A stretch of 50,059 bases of DNA from Roseibacillus sp. GTDB taxonomy: Bacteria; Verrucomicrobiota; Verrucomicrobiia; Verrucomicrobiales; Akkermansiaceae. Below are positions 8,166 to 17,723 of the stretch, piece by piece. Numbering within the stretch: the first letter of the stretch is position 1; each line of letters starts with the position of its first letter. The position numbers and the translations under genes were made by a program. The DNA lies in assembly GCA_028821775.1 (NCBI GenBank), contig JAPKFB010000032.1, forward strand, positions 1-50,059. Direction: 5' to 3'. Under the pieces are notes generated by a model. That model saw only the letters and a program-made list of their open reading frames with translations, made no database searches and was not told where the DNA came from.

Positions 8166-8632
8166 CTAATTGGGTGTGAGCGTCTCCTGGAGCTCGCGGA
8201 GGTGATCGAACCAATTCAAATCGCCCTCGTGGAGTCCGAGCGATATGGGGGGACTTGGGTTCGAGGGCTTCCTCATAAACGGAGAGGAGGGCTTGGAGAG
8301 AGACACGGAGATAGCGGGTGTGAGGGCAGTCCTCCACGAGGTCGAGGTTTGTGATGAGCGGATCGTGGGTTTGCGAACCTGACTTTTCTCGGACCGGTCG
8401 CGCAGTTTCTTACCGTCGAAGTTGAGGCCCAGCTTGGTGCCTTGTCCCCAAGAGAAGGAAAGAGGGCCTTGGCGGCAATACCTGCTCCAATGATGGGATT
8501 CGCGAAGGCCGCGGCCCCGCCGATGATGAGCAAGTCGCCCGTAATTTTGAATTGCTCTCCCGGGGCTTCGAGATTTTCAACGAACTCCGATTCATTCGGT
8601 CGATCTGCAAGGGAGATCTTCTTTCTGGATTG
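8166..8632 (-). pseudogene. Frameshifted relic gene upstream of the sugar operon
   Basis: The 590-bp gap 8095-8685 has no intact gene. Its reverse strand holds protein-like pieces in three frames. They are, in reading order: KISLADRPNESEFVENLE and ITGDLLIIGGAAAFANP (8632-8440); GTKLGLNFDGKKLRDRSEK (about 8450-8390); ITNLDLVEDCPHTRYLRVS and LQALLSVYEEALEPKSP (about 8365-8230); and GDLNWFDHLRELQETLTPN ending at a TAG (8166-8168). The order and natural composition suggest one or two former genes broken by several indels. The Gly/Ala-rich hydrophobic piece could be a membrane or lipid-binding segment. No family is recognised. Confidence 0.45.
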
Positions 8633-8685
8633 GGTAGCTTGGTGGGTTCGCTTGTGGTGGAGAGGAGAGTGTGTAGCGTGCGGCG

Positions 8686-11610
8686 ATGAATCGATTCTTC
8701 TACGCGTTGATGGTACTTTCCCTGGGGGTGAATGCGGAGGAGGAGGGCAGCAAGGTGGAGTCCCTTCCGCTCGACCCGGTGGCGGCCCTGCCCTCGATTC
8801 ATGTGCCGGAAGGATATTTTGTGGAGTTGATGGCGGCGGAGCCTCTGGTGCGGGATCCGGTCGCATTTGACTGGGATGTGGAGGGGCGATTGTGGGTTGT
8901 TGAGATGGCGGACTATCCGATGGGAATGGAGGGGAAGGGAGCCTCGGGAGGACGGGTTCGCTTGTTGGAGGATCGCGATTTCGATGGACGATATGAGCAG
9001 GCAACCGTGTTTGCGAAGGGGCTGAATTTTCCGAATGGCATTCTGACTTGGCGGGACGGGGTGATCGTCACGGCCGCGCCGGACGTCTTGTTCTTGCGTG
9101 ATACGGATGGCGATGGAGTTGCTGATGAGCGGGAGGTTTTGCTGACGGGCTTGTCGGAGAAAAACCAGCAACTGCGGGCCAACGGGCTACGGTGGGGATT
9201 GGACAATTGGGTTTATGTCGCCGCGGGTGGGCACCATGGAAAGCATGCCCTGGATACCAAGGTGCGCTCGACGCGCAACAACTCCGAGGTGGCGGTGGGG
9301 AGTCGGGACTTTCGGTTCCGTCCGGACAGCGGAGTGGTGGACCCCCAGAGCGGGCCGTCGCAATTCGGGCGCAATCGGGACGATTGGGGACGTTGGTTCG
9401 GGGTGCAGAACTCCCGCCCGCTCTGGCACTACGTCCTGCCCGATCACTACCTGCGCCGCAATCCGCAGCTTGCGGCGCCGGACGGTCGGGTGCAGTTGCC
9501 GGGCAAGATCAACCCGCCGGTTTTTCCCGCCAGCAAACCGCAGAAACGCTTTCACAGTTTTGGGAATTCGGGGCACTATACATCGGCGTGCAGTGGCATG
9601 ATTTATCGGGACGACTATTTGTTCGGGGCGGGAGGGATCAACGGATTTTCCTGTGAGCCGTTTCACAACCTGGCGCAGCGGATCGAGTTGATTCCGATGG
9701 GGGTGAGCTTCAGTGGAAAGCGAGGGGGGAAGGAGGGTGAACCCGACTTTTTCGCGAGCAGCGATCGCTGGTGTCGTCCCGTGATGGCGCGGACCGGGCC
9801 GGATGGTTGTCTCTGGGTGGCGGACATGTATCGCTACATGATTGAGCATCCGCAGTGGCTTCCCGAGGAGGGCAAGAAGGAGCTCCTGCCGTTCTATCGT
9901 CGGGGGGAAGACAGGGGGCGGATCTATCGAGTGCGAAGGGCGGATCGGAAACCGAGAGCGGTTCCGCGGCTCGGGAAGCTCGAGGCCGGGGCGCTGGTGG
10001 CGGAGCTCAACTCCCCGAACGGTTGGGTGCGGGACAAAGTGCATCAGTTGATTCTCTGGCGATCCGATCGCAGGTCCGTTCCGATGCTGGAAGCCTTGAC
10101 CTCGGAAGGGATCCTTCCGCAATCACGAGTGCAGGCACTCTGCATACTCGATGGGTTGCACTCCCTCGATGAGCGGTGGTTGTTGAAGGCGCTGAAGGAC
10201 GATCATGCCCGGGTGAGGGAAAATGCCCTGCGGGTGGCGGAGGAGCACGTCACTCCAAGGGTGGTGTCCGCCGCCCTGAAGATGGCGGGGGATTCGGACC
10301 CGAAGGTGAGGATGCAGCTTTCGTTTTCGATCGGAGCATTTCCGAAATCGAGGAAAACCGGGGAGGCCTTGGCGCAACTTCTCCTGCATGATCCCGCCGA
10401 TCACCTTGTCACGATCGCGGTGTTGAGTTCGGCGCTGCCGCACCTCGAGGTCCTGACGGAGGCGTTGGGCGCTTCGGGGAACCCGGCAGTGCCGCAAGTT
10501 GCCCGTCCGCTGATCGAGGTCATGCTGCGGGCTGGCAAGCTGGAGTCGGTGGTTGGATTTCTTATGCCTGTTTTTGAAAAGGCAGCGCAGTCATTTTCGG
10601 ATGAGACCGTGATGCCGTGTGTCGAGCTGATCGCTCTGCTGGAAGAACGGCAACCGCGGATCAGAAAGCTCATGCAGGATGGGGCGGTCGCCTTTGTGGA
10701 TCTCAACAAGGCTCACCTCACGCTCCTTGCTCTTGCGCGCAAGGTGATCGCAGACCACTCGAGCGCACTGGAGAATCGATTGGCTGCAGCGGCCCTGCTT
10801 GCGCAGGTTCCAGAGGATCTTTCCGGTGCGCTGGAGTTTCTGGAGAGTGGCCTCGTGCCTGCGACTTCGCTGGGGGAGCTGAAATTGGTGTTCAAGATCC
10901 TGGCGGGAACGAGGAATGGGCTTGTTCCGGAGATTATTTTCCGGAAGTGGGAGAGTCTCTCTCCCGTTGCGCGGGGACTGGCGATCGATCAGATCTTTAC
11001 CCAGACGGAATGGACCCGGCAGCTGATAGATGCCCTGGGAGCAGATCGAGTTCATCGCGCGGACTTCGATCCTACCCGGTGTCTGCGTCTCTTGAATCAT
11101 CCGAACAAAGCGATCCGAGAGACGGCTGCGGCTGCTTTCCAGATCGCATCATCGCCTGCGCGGACGAAGGTCGTGGAATCCTATCGAGCTGCGCTCTCGT
11201 TGAAGGGCAATGCCAAGAAGGGAGCCCAGGTGTTCAACCGGTCCTGTGTCGCTTGTCACCGACATGGCAAATTGGGGCGGGAGGTGGGGCCTGATTTGCG
11301 CACGGTATCACAGCATCCTCCCGAGAAGTTGCTGGTGAACATTCTCGATCCCAACCTGGAAATTCAGCCCGGCTATCACGCCTTCAACTGCAAGCTCAAG
11401 AGTGGAGAGACTCTCTTCGGATTGCTGGGAGCAGAGAGCGCGGTGAGCATCGTCCTGAAGCTGCCTGATGCGACTACCCGCGTTCTGCTTCGCAGCGACA
11501 TCGCGACCCTGAAGAGTGTGAACCTCTCCCTGATGCCCGAAGGACTGGAAGAGGGAATGTCGAAGCAGGACCTGGCAGACCTGATTGCATTTCTGAAATC
11601 GCAGCCCTGA
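8686..11610 (+). CDS. PVC-type membrane-bound dehydrogenase / HEAT repeat / cytochrome c protein
   Basis: Large exported protein (974 residues) of a family abundant in Planctomycetes and Verrucomicrobia. Residues 1-17 are a signal peptide (MNRFFYALMVLSLGVNA). About 35-430 is a PQQ/glucose-dehydrogenase-like beta-propeller domain (TIGR02604 type; LWVVEMADYPMG, FPNGILTWRDG, DGCLWVADMYRYMIEHP). About 440-830 is helical HEAT-like repeat (WVRDKVHQLILWR, ARVRENALRVAEEHV). The C-terminal ~130 residues form the TIGR02603 haem domain, with CVACH at 854-858 and a likely distal Met950. It probably oxidises a sugar or alcohol in the periplasm and passes electrons to the haem. It stands alone on the forward strand, converging on the next gene. 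Confidence 0.9.
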   Translation: MNRFFYALMVLSLGVNAEEEGSKVESLPLDPVAALPSIHVPEGYFVELMAAEPLVRDPVAFDWDVEGRLWVVEMADYPMGMEGKGASGGRVRLLEDRDFDGRYEQATVFAKGLNFPNGILTWRDGVIVTAAPDVLFLRDTDGDGVADEREVLLTGLSEKNQQLRANGLRWGLDNWVYVAAGGHHGKHALDTKVRSTRNNSEVAVGSRDFRFRPDSGVVDPQSGPSQFGRNRDDWGRWFGVQNSRPLWHYVLPDHYLRRNPQLAAPDGRVQLPGKINPPVFPASKPQKRFHSFGNSGHYTSACSGMIYRDDYLFGAGGINGFSCEPFHNLAQRIELIPMGVSFSGKRGGKEGEPDFFASSDRWCRPVMARTGPDGCLWVADMYRYMIEHPQWLPEEGKKELLPFYRRGEDRGRIYRVRRADRKPRAVPRLGKLEAGALVAELNSPNGWVRDKVHQLILWRSDRRSVPMLEALTSEGILPQSRVQALCILDGLHSLDERWLLKALKDDHARVRENALRVAEEHVTPRVVSAALKMAGDSDPKVRMQLSFSIGAFPKSRKTGEALAQLLLHDPADHLVTIAVLSSALPHLEVLTEALGASGNPAVPQVARPLIEVMLRAGKLESVVGFLMPVFEKAAQSFSDETVMPCVELIALLEERQPRIRKLMQDGAVAFVDLNKAHLTLLALARKVIADHSSALENRLAAAALLAQVPEDLSGALEFLESGLVPATSLGELKLVFKILAGTRNGLVPEIIFRKWESLSPVARGLAIDQIFTQTEWTRQLIDALGADRVHRADFDPTRCLRLLNHPNKAIRETAAAAFQIASSPARTKVVESYRAALSLKGNAKKGAQVFNRSCVACHRHGKLGREVGPDLRTVSQHPPEKLLVNILDPNLEIQPGYHAFNCKLKSGETLFGLLGAESAVSIVLKLPDATTRVLLRSDIATLKSVNLSLMPEGLEEGMSKQDLADLIAFLKSQP

Positions 11611-11617
11611 GATTCTG

Positions 11618-13066
11618 TCAAGGCGCAGGGAGAGGATCGAGCAGGAGGGGCAGGGGCTCGCTTTGGGCTCCCGGGCCCGTTCCGTCCAGTAGCGTGGAGA
11701 GCTCCAGTTTCACCTTCCGCACGGCGTAGAGGCGTTTCTGGGCCTTTTCGATGTCCTGGGAGCTGGCGGTGATTCCTCTGGCTTTCGGTTTCCAGTCATC
11801 TTCGGAACAAGCGGTGAGTTCCTTGGCGAGGAGTTTTTCTGCAGCCTCGAAGGAGCTGATCAGCTCCTTCGATTCGCGGGCCCAGAGTTCGGCATTGTAG
11901 CTGGCAGAGGAAAGCAGGGCTTCGTCACCAAACTGCTTGGCTTCTGCGAGTTGATTTTGGTAGTTGGATCGCGTTTCCTCGATGAGGTCAGTGGCCTGTT
12001 CCTGTTCGGCGATGAGAGATTCGATTTGTTCGAGTAATTCAAACACGTGTTGATTGGGGAGCAGGGCGTCCTCGGTGGTGGTGGCCAAGGCGTGGCACGC
12101 GCGGTTGAAGCGGTCGGAGTATTTCTGATTCCAGGAATTCACGGTGAGGGTGTCGTTCCCCCAGATTGCATGCAGCTTGTCATTGAAGCGTTCTTTGGCC
12201 TCATTCGAGAGGTAGTAGTAGTGGCTTTGGTTGTGGGAGATTGCTTCGCTGGTGAGGATCGCGCCATTGGGGACGCCAAAAATGTTCCGTTTCCGGTCGG
12301 AGGGGAATTCGTCCTCGGTGAGGAGGATCCTTGCGCCGTTGTAGTGATCCCAGAAGAATTGGGAGTATCCGATGAGAGCGATGAGGGAGGCCTGGGCCTG
12401 GCGATTCAGGTCCTTGGTTTTGTCGGTAATGCCAAAGCCAAGTTCGACCGTGCTCTTGATGGAGGGAAGTTTGAGGGCGACGAAGAACTCCGATTTCGTC
12501 GAGCCCGCGCGATCAGTATTGATGGCATCGAGCAGAACCTGGTTTGCCCGTTCCGTGGTGTTCAGATCACTGAGGGCCACCCGGGCCTCCTCGAGCCGTT
12601 CGCGGTAATCCGCCTCCAGAGTCTCAAGGAAGGTGGCCCGGTCGGAGAGGACCTGATCCCAAGCGGTCTTTCCCCGTGCTCCAAGGATATCGAGATCCTG
12701 GTAGGCAGACTTGAGGGCGGGAAGAGTGACGTGCCGGTCTTCAGGAACGCGACTGAGATTTCGTTGGGCAACTTGAAGGCGCGCGGCCTGAGCGCGCTCC
12801 AACTTGTAGCGGGTGCGCTCCTGGAGAAAGCTCTTGCGCACTCCCGGCCGATCGAGGGCGTCGGTGTCGGAGTCCTCCAAAAATTCTTGGTATCCCTCGG
12901 CAAGGAGCTGAGCTTCCTCGGCATTGAGGAGAGCTTCCTGCTTTTTCTCAACCAATGCGTCCACGAGCGGGGCGTACTTACCCTCCGCCATGGTGGAAGA
13001 CGTGCTAAATCCAATGGTGGCCAATGCCAACCCTATTCCAAGTTCAAGATTCCGTGAGAATTTCAT
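11618..13066 (-). CDS. Exported coiled-coil protein of unknown function
   Basis: Complete 482-residue ORF with a signal peptide (about 1-28, GIGLALATIGFSTSSTMA). The mature part is highly charged and mostly helical, with several coiled-coil-like stretches (YKLERAQAARLQVAQRNLSR; LEADYRERLEEARVAL; IESLIAEQEQATDLIEE). A central region rich in aromatic residues (GYSQFFWDHYNGARILL, SHNQSHYYYLSN) may be a globular core. I recognise no family or catalytic motif. Codon pattern and length support a real gene. It ends 7 bp from the convergent cytochrome gene and starts about 180 bp from the downstream end of the next sulfatase. A structural or envelope role is possible but unsupported. Confidence 0.75.
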   Translation of the reverse strand: MKFSRNLELGIGLALATIGFSTSSTMAEGKYAPLVDALVEKKQEALLNAEEAQLLAEGYQEFLEDSDTDALDRPGVRKSFLQERTRYKLERAQAARLQVAQRNLSRVPEDRHVTLPALKSAYQDLDILGARGKTAWDQVLSDRATFLETLEADYRERLEEARVALSDLNTTERANQVLLDAINTDRAGSTKSEFFVALKLPSIKSTVELGFGITDKTKDLNRQAQASLIALIGYSQFFWDHYNGARILLTEDEFPSDRKRNIFGVPNGAILTSEAISHNQSHYYYLSNEAKERFNDKLHAIWGNDTLTVNSWNQKYSDRFNRACHALATTTEDALLPNQHVFELLEQIESLIAEQEQATDLIEETRSNYQNQLAEAKQFGDEALLSSASYNAELWARESKELISSFEAAEKLLAKELTACSEDDWKPKARGITASSQDIEKAQKRLYAVRKVKLELSTLLDGTGPGAQSEPLPLLLDPLPAP

Positions 13067-13246
13067 ACTGCTGCGAGGTTATGCCACCCATCCCTCTGGC
13101 GAGGCCGGTAGAATGAGTAAGAGGCGGAGATATCGAGGCCCGCAAAGCGAGGCCCGATCATACTACGGAGCAAGGGTCCCCGGAATTTCGCCAAACCCTA
13201 ATTATGGCTAGATCGTAAGCCCGAGCCGGGAGAGAGACGGCTTCAA

Positions 13247-15031
13247 TCAGTCGGCGGGTTGGACGATGAGATAGTAGGCGCCCACCTCATTGCCCTCGGC
13301 AGTTTTGAAGACCGGGGCGAGCTGGTGAGAGCCTTTGCTGAGCTCTGCGGTGAAGGTGATGGAAGTCTCGGCGCCCTTGATGGGCCCGGAAGTGATGTCC
13401 TTTCCATCGATGCGAAGAGTGGCGGTCTTGAAGGCGAAGGCTTTCCCTTGTCTGGCGCTGAAGGGTTTGGAGGCGCCGGGAACGTTGGGGAGGGCGGGGA
13501 GACCGGCATTGATGGGTTTGTTCGCTTCGGCGGGCCAGCGCCGGAGGGAGAAGGAATAATTTCCGCCCGTGACCACCTTGACGGCCCAGTGACCGGGATG
13601 TTTGCCATTCTTGGTCGCAGCGCCGCCTCGAATGTGACCCTGGTTCCACGGCGGATTGGTTTCCTGGATCCAGTCGTGGGAAGTCATGGAGACCACGGGG
13701 TGGTCCTTGTGTCCCAGATAGATCTCGGTGGTCAGGGCGAAGGTGGGCTCCAGTTCGGCCCACCACGCGTCATAGAAGGTGCGCATGGCTTTCACCTGGT
13801 CAGGGTAGGTTTTAGCGACATCGTTTTTCTGACCAGGATCGGCATCGATGTCGTAGAGTTCGATGCCGTTATTCAGGCGCCACCTCTCGGACATGACTGC
13901 AGACTTGCGCCACTTGATGGGATCGCGCACACGCTGTGAGTCGGTGATGAGGAAGCGATCGGGCCAGCCGTCGGGGGAGCCCCTATAGAGGAGGAACTTG
14001 ATCGATTTTCCATCGAACACAAGCTTGGCGGGCTTCTTCTTCGCGTGGCAGAGATCGAGGATGGTGGGGACGATGTCGACGAAGGAAGTGAGGGTCTTGA
14101 CCGACTTTTTCGTGCTGAGTTTTCCGCCGGGCCAGTGGAGCATGAAGGGGACGCGGTGACCTCCGTCGTACTCGCTGCCCTTGGCGCCGCGCATGCCGGC
14201 GTTGAAGACGTTCTTGCCGACGGTGGTTCCATTGTCGGTGGTGAAAATGAAGATGGTATTGTCGGTGATGCCGAGTTCCTTGAGGATCTTGCGGGTGCGT
14301 CCCACGTTTTCGTCGATGTTGGTGATCATCCCGTAGTAGGCTTGCTCGCTGGCCTTCTTTCCGGGATACATGTCGAGATACTTCTGCGGGCAGTGGAGCG
14401 GACCGTGCGGGGCGTTGGTGCAGATGTAGGCGAAGAAGGGCTTCTTCTGGGCAGCGCACTCCTTGATGAACTTGATTCCGTGATCGAAGAAGACATCCGT
14501 GCAGAATCCCTTGGCCGGAACGATCACGCCATTGTGGAAGTAGTGACCGTCGAAGTAGTTATTGTCCCAGAGGTCGGGAGTCTGGCCCACCCCTCCGCCA
14601 CCGTGACGGTAAACTTCGGTGAAGCCGCGGTCTTCGGGACGGTAGGGGTAGTTGTCGCCGAGGTGCCACTTGCCGAACATGCCGGTGGCATAGCCATTAT
14701 CCTTGAGAAGTTGCCCGAGGGTGACTTCATTTTCGCGCAACATGGAGCGGCCGTTCACGGTGTGCCAGACGCCGGTGCGATTGGTCCAGTGACCGGTGAG
14801 GAGTCCGCAGCGAGTGGGTGAGCAGGTGGGCGCGACGTGGTAGTCGTCGAGGGCCACCGACTCGGAATGGAGATTGTCGATGTTCGGCGTCTTGACATAG
14901 GGGTGGCCGTTGCAGCCGAGGTCGCCGTAGCCCTGGTCGTCGGTGATCACGAGCACGACGTTGGGCTGCGCAGCAGGAGCGAGGAGGGGGAAGCAAGTTG
15001 CGAGGAGGAGGGTGAGGATGAGACGCTTCAT
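13247..15031 (-). CDS. Secreted sulfatase with C-terminal beta-sandwich extension
   Basis: 594-residue S1-family sulfatase. A signal peptide (about 1-21, MKRLILTLLLATCFPLLAPA) precedes NVVLVITDDQGYGDLGCNG (Asp31, Asp32). The formylglycine site is CSPTRCGLLTG (Cys70, Arg74), the canonical C-x-P-x-R, followed by GKWHLGDNYPYRPEDRGF and FTTDNGT. About residues 440-594 form an extra domain (YSFSLRRWP, FKTATLRIDGKDITSG, KGSHQLAPVF) with the look of a carbohydrate-associated beta sandwich, as found in several PVC arylsulfatases. It should act outside the cytoplasm on sulfated glycans. A decayed sulfatase lies 42 bp upstream on the same strand, so this copy may have been the second of a pair. Confidence 0.93.
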   Translation of the reverse strand: MKRLILTLLLATCFPLLAPAAQPNVVLVITDDQGYGDLGCNGHPYVKTPNIDNLHSESVALDDYHVAPTCSPTRCGLLTGHWTNRTGVWHTVNGRSMLRENEVTLGQLLKDNGYATGMFGKWHLGDNYPYRPEDRGFTEVYRHGGGGVGQTPDLWDNNYFDGHYFHNGVIVPAKGFCTDVFFDHGIKFIKECAAQKKPFFAYICTNAPHGPLHCPQKYLDMYPGKKASEQAYYGMITNIDENVGRTRKILKELGITDNTIFIFTTDNGTTVGKNVFNAGMRGAKGSEYDGGHRVPFMLHWPGGKLSTKKSVKTLTSFVDIVPTILDLCHAKKKPAKLVFDGKSIKFLLYRGSPDGWPDRFLITDSQRVRDPIKWRKSAVMSERWRLNNGIELYDIDADPGQKNDVAKTYPDQVKAMRTFYDAWWAELEPTFALTTEIYLGHKDHPVVSMTSHDWIQETNPPWNQGHIRGGAATKNGKHPGHWAVKVVTGGNYSFSLRRWPAEANKPINAGLPALPNVPGASKPFSARQGKAFAFKTATLRIDGKDITSGPIKGAETSITFTAELSKGSHQLAPVFKTAEGNEVGAYYLIVQPAD

Positions 15032-15073
15032 GTGTTGGATGGGATTCTTGATGAGGGAGGAGAGATCGCAAGC

Positions 15074-15570
15074 TTACTTTGGACGCTTTGTACCGGGGAC
15101 GGGGTTGCCCATTTTGGAGCGTCACTTTTTATAGGCGGCGGTGAGTTCCGCCACCTTCCCGGGATGCTCCGCCGCTCCGCCATTGGTGTGGACCTTGCCG
15201 GATCTTCTTGGTGAGGTAGCCGCGGTTCCTGAGGAATTGCGGGATGGTGAGCTCGGGTTTCGGCAAACCGCCCTGGTCGTGCCAATAGTTGCCCCAGCGC
15301 TGCTGGTAGCGTCCGGTGATGAGACCGACCGTGGAGGGGTTGCAGATTGGGGCGGTGGCGTAGGCCTCGTGGAAATAGGTGCCGAACTTAGCGAGGCGAT
15401 CGATGTTGGGGTGGCAATGTCGGGCGGGGACTGCGGGAGAAAGCTCAGGTCGGCGTAGCCGAGGTCATCGGCGAGGAGAAGGACGATGTTGGGAGAGGCG
15501 GCCGGAGAACTGGGCGAGAGAAAGCCCGAGGAGGAGCAGGAGGGGGAAAGAAGGTGCAATATGGCGAAGG
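15074..15570 (-). pseudogene. Sulfatase relic: internal deletion, frameshifts and lost active-site Arg
   Basis: Read on the reverse strand this is clearly a former sulfatase. A signal-peptide-like segment (FPLLLLLGLSLAQ) lies in one frame. A second frame has SPNIVLLLADDLGYADLSFL. A third has FGTYFHEAYATAPICNPSTV, then GLITGRYQQRWGNYWHDQ and PELTIPQFLRNRGYLTKKI. The second frame then resumes with HTNGGAAEHPGKVAELTAAY. The active site reads C-N-P-S-T where C-x-P-S-R is required. The text jumps from the GKWH-like position straight to a C-terminal HPGKVAEL, so some 250-300 codons are missing. A TGA (15122-15124) follows, after which SKMGNPVPGTKRPK continues in frame to TAA at 15074; the TGA probably replaced a Trp codon. 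No start codon survives. Confidence 0.85.
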
Positions 15571-15672
15571 AGGGGAGCAGAGGAGGGGCGGCAAAGGAAG
15601 ATTTGAGGGCGAGGGGAAGGATTTTGCAATAGCCTCTCGCTGAGGGCGTAATAGAGTTCCTACTCGAAACTC

Positions 15673-16428
15673 ATGAAACTCACATCGCTCTCTTCGTCCG
15701 CCCTTGGTATTTTGCTTTTGATCTCGCTCGTTCCGTCGGCGCAGGCGGAGATCGCGCCTCCGAAGGGATTCATTGCGCTCTGCAATGGAAAGGATCTTTC
15801 CGGATGGTGGGGGATCAGCACGGAAGACCCGGCCAAGTGGAGGGCCTTGAGCCCGGAGAAGTTTGCTGAGAAAAAAGCCAAGAGCATCCTTGATATCAAC
15901 AAGCACTGGAGGGTGGCTGGGGACGAGCTGGTGAACGATGGGCACGGACTCTATCTCAGCACGGAAAAGAACTACGGCGACTTCGAGCTCCTCCTGGAAT
16001 ACAAGACGGTCGCCAAGGCCGACAGCGGGATCTATCTTCGCGGGATTCCCCAAGTGCAGATCTGGGACACGACCAAAGAGGGTGGCAAGTGGGGGATCGG
16101 TGCGGACAAGGGATCAGGTGGGCTCTGGAACAATCCCAAGGGGTCGAAGGGAAAGGATCCTCTCGTGTTGGCGGACAAGCCATTCGGAGAATGGAACAGC
16201 TTTCGCATTCTGATGACCGGGGACTTTGTGACGATCCATCTCAATGGCAAGTTGGTGGTCGATCACGCCAAGCTGCAAAACTACTTCAACAAGAAGGGGC
16301 CGCTCCCGGAGAAGGGGCCAATTCAGTTGCAGACCCACGGCGGTGAGATTCGTTGGCGGGGAGTCTTTGTGCGCGAGATCGGGGTCGAAGAATCGAAGAA
16401 AATCCAAGCCGCCGCTGGGGGGGAGTGA
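15673..16428 (+). CDS. DUF1080 (3-keto-disaccharide hydrolase-type) exported protein
   Basis: 251 residues with a signal peptide (about 1-25, ending VPSAQA). The DUF1080 fold, a concanavalin/LamG-like jelly roll, shows FIALCNGKDLSGWWG at the start and WRVAGDELVNDGHGLYLST in the middle. ELLLEYKTVAKADSGIYLRG and GEWNSFRILMTGDFVTIHLN follow, and it ends IQLQTHGGEIRWRGVFVREI. Family members are common in Verrucomicrobia and Planctomycetes near sulfatases and sugar dehydrogenases. Some bind or hydrolyse oxidised disaccharides, so this one likely handles carbohydrate in the periplasm. Orientation is opposite to the adjacent sulfatase relic, with a spacing of about 100 bp; the PHP gene follows after 46 bp. 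Confidence 0.88.
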   Translation: MKLTSLSSSALGILLLISLVPSAQAEIAPPKGFIALCNGKDLSGWWGISTEDPAKWRALSPEKFAEKKAKSILDINKHWRVAGDELVNDGHGLYLSTEKNYGDFELLLEYKTVAKADSGIYLRGIPQVQIWDTTKEGGKWGIGADKGSGGLWNNPKGSKGKDPLVLADKPFGEWNSFRILMTGDFVTIHLNGKLVVDHAKLQNYFNKKGPLPEKGPIQLQTHGGEIRWRGVFVREIGVEESKKIQAAAGGE

Positions 16429-16474
16429 TTTGAGAATGAGCGAGGAATTGTGGGAGAGTGAATAGGATGGGAAA

Positions 16475-17713
16475 ATGAAACGCTTGGTACAGATTCTGGT
16501 TCCGGTCGTGGTGCTGGTGGTCTTGGGTTACGCAGTGACTCAATTCGAACCTGGGAAGGAGGGCGTCGAAACGACCGCGCCACTGAATTGGTACAAAGGC
16601 AACACCCACACCCATACGCTGTGGAGCGACGGGAATGACTTTCCCGAGATGATTGTCGCCTGGTACCAGGAGCGGGGCTACGACTTCCTGGCGCTTTCAG
16701 ATCACAACATCCTGAGTCGGGGAGAGAAGTGGATGAAGGTGGAGGCGATCGACAAGCGGAAGAAGAAGCCGGGAGCGACGGCGCTGGAAAAGTACGGTGA
16801 GAAGTTTGGTGATGAGTGGGTAGAGCTGCGGGGCGAAGGAGCGGAGCGAGAAGTCCGGCTCAAGGCGCTGGCGGAGTTTCGATCCAAGTTCGAAAAGCCG
16901 GGCGAGTTTCTCCTGATCGAAGCGGAGGAAATCACCGATCGCTTTCGCAACAACCAGGTTCACATCAATGCGCTCAACCTGCAGGAATTGATTCCGCCCC
17001 AGAAGGGAGCCTCCGTGGTGGAGACGGTGCGCAACAACCTGCGCATGGTCGCGGAGCAGGCGGAGCGTTTGGGTCGTCCGATCCTGGCGCACCTCAATCA
17101 TCCCAACTTCCACTATTCATTCACGGCCGAGCAACTCGCGGAGGTGCTGGAAGAGCAGTTTTTCGAGGTCTACAACGGGCATCCGGGGATCAATCATCTC
17201 GGTGATGCCGAGCACCCCGGGGACGAGGAATTGTGGGATGTCGCAAACGCGCTTCGGCTGGGCAAGCTGAAGGCTGCGCCGCTCTTTGGGGTGGCGACCG
17301 ATGACTCTCACGACTACCACGGCGGCAATGTTTCTCCGGGGCGCGGCTGGGTGATGGTGCGTTCAGAAAAGCTGGAAGCGAACGCCTTGATCGAGGCCAT
17401 GAAGAAGGGAGATTTTTATGCGTCCACTGGGGTGGTCCTGGATGAGGTGTCCCACGCGGACGGAGTCTTGTTGGTGAAGGCCAGGGTGCAGGATGGGGTT
17501 GACTATGAGATCCAGTTCATCGGAACCCGCAAGGGAGAGGACGCGGAGCCCGGTGAGGTGCTTGCGATCAACGAAGGTCCCAGCGCGTCCTACCCCTTGC
17601 AGGGAGATGAGCTTTATGTCCGCGCAGTGGTGACGTCCTCCCGGCCGCACCCGAATCCATCCTTCACCGACCAGCAGGAGCAAGCCTGGACGCAGCCCGT
17701 GGGATGGAGATAA
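16475..17713 (+). CDS. Membrane-anchored PHP-domain metal-dependent hydrolase
   Basis: 412 residues. A single N-terminal membrane helix (about 4-22) would place the enzyme outside the cytoplasm, or it acts as an uncleaved signal. The PHP metal-site motifs are clear: NTHTHTLWSDG (His45, His47, Asp52), FLALSDHN (Asp76, His77), IEAEEIT, ILAHLNHPN and GVATDDSHDYHG. The Trp/Tyr-rich spacer VAWYQERGYDF is typical of the histidinol-phosphatase-like PHP branch. About 90 residues follow the PHP domain (SHADGVLLVKARVQDGVDYE), possibly a beta domain that positions a polymer substrate. It probably cleaves a phosphate or phosphodiester; the substrate is not evident. The GNAT gene starts 10 nt downstream, so the two are likely co-transcribed. 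Confidence 0.85.
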   Translation: MKRLVQILVPVVVLVVLGYAVTQFEPGKEGVETTAPLNWYKGNTHTHTLWSDGNDFPEMIVAWYQERGYDFLALSDHNILSRGEKWMKVEAIDKRKKKPGATALEKYGEKFGDEWVELRGEGAEREVRLKALAEFRSKFEKPGEFLLIEAEEITDRFRNNQVHINALNLQELIPPQKGASVVETVRNNLRMVAEQAERLGRPILAHLNHPNFHYSFTAEQLAEVLEEQFFEVYNGHPGINHLGDAEHPGDEELWDVANALRLGKLKAAPLFGVATDDSHDYHGGNVSPGRGWVMVRSEKLEANALIEAMKKGDFYASTGVVLDEVSHADGVLLVKARVQDGVDYEIQFIGTRKGEDAEPGEVLAINEGPSASYPLQGDELYVRAVVTSSRPHPNPSFTDQQEQAWTQPVGWR

Positions 17714-17723
17714 GCTTCTCCTG

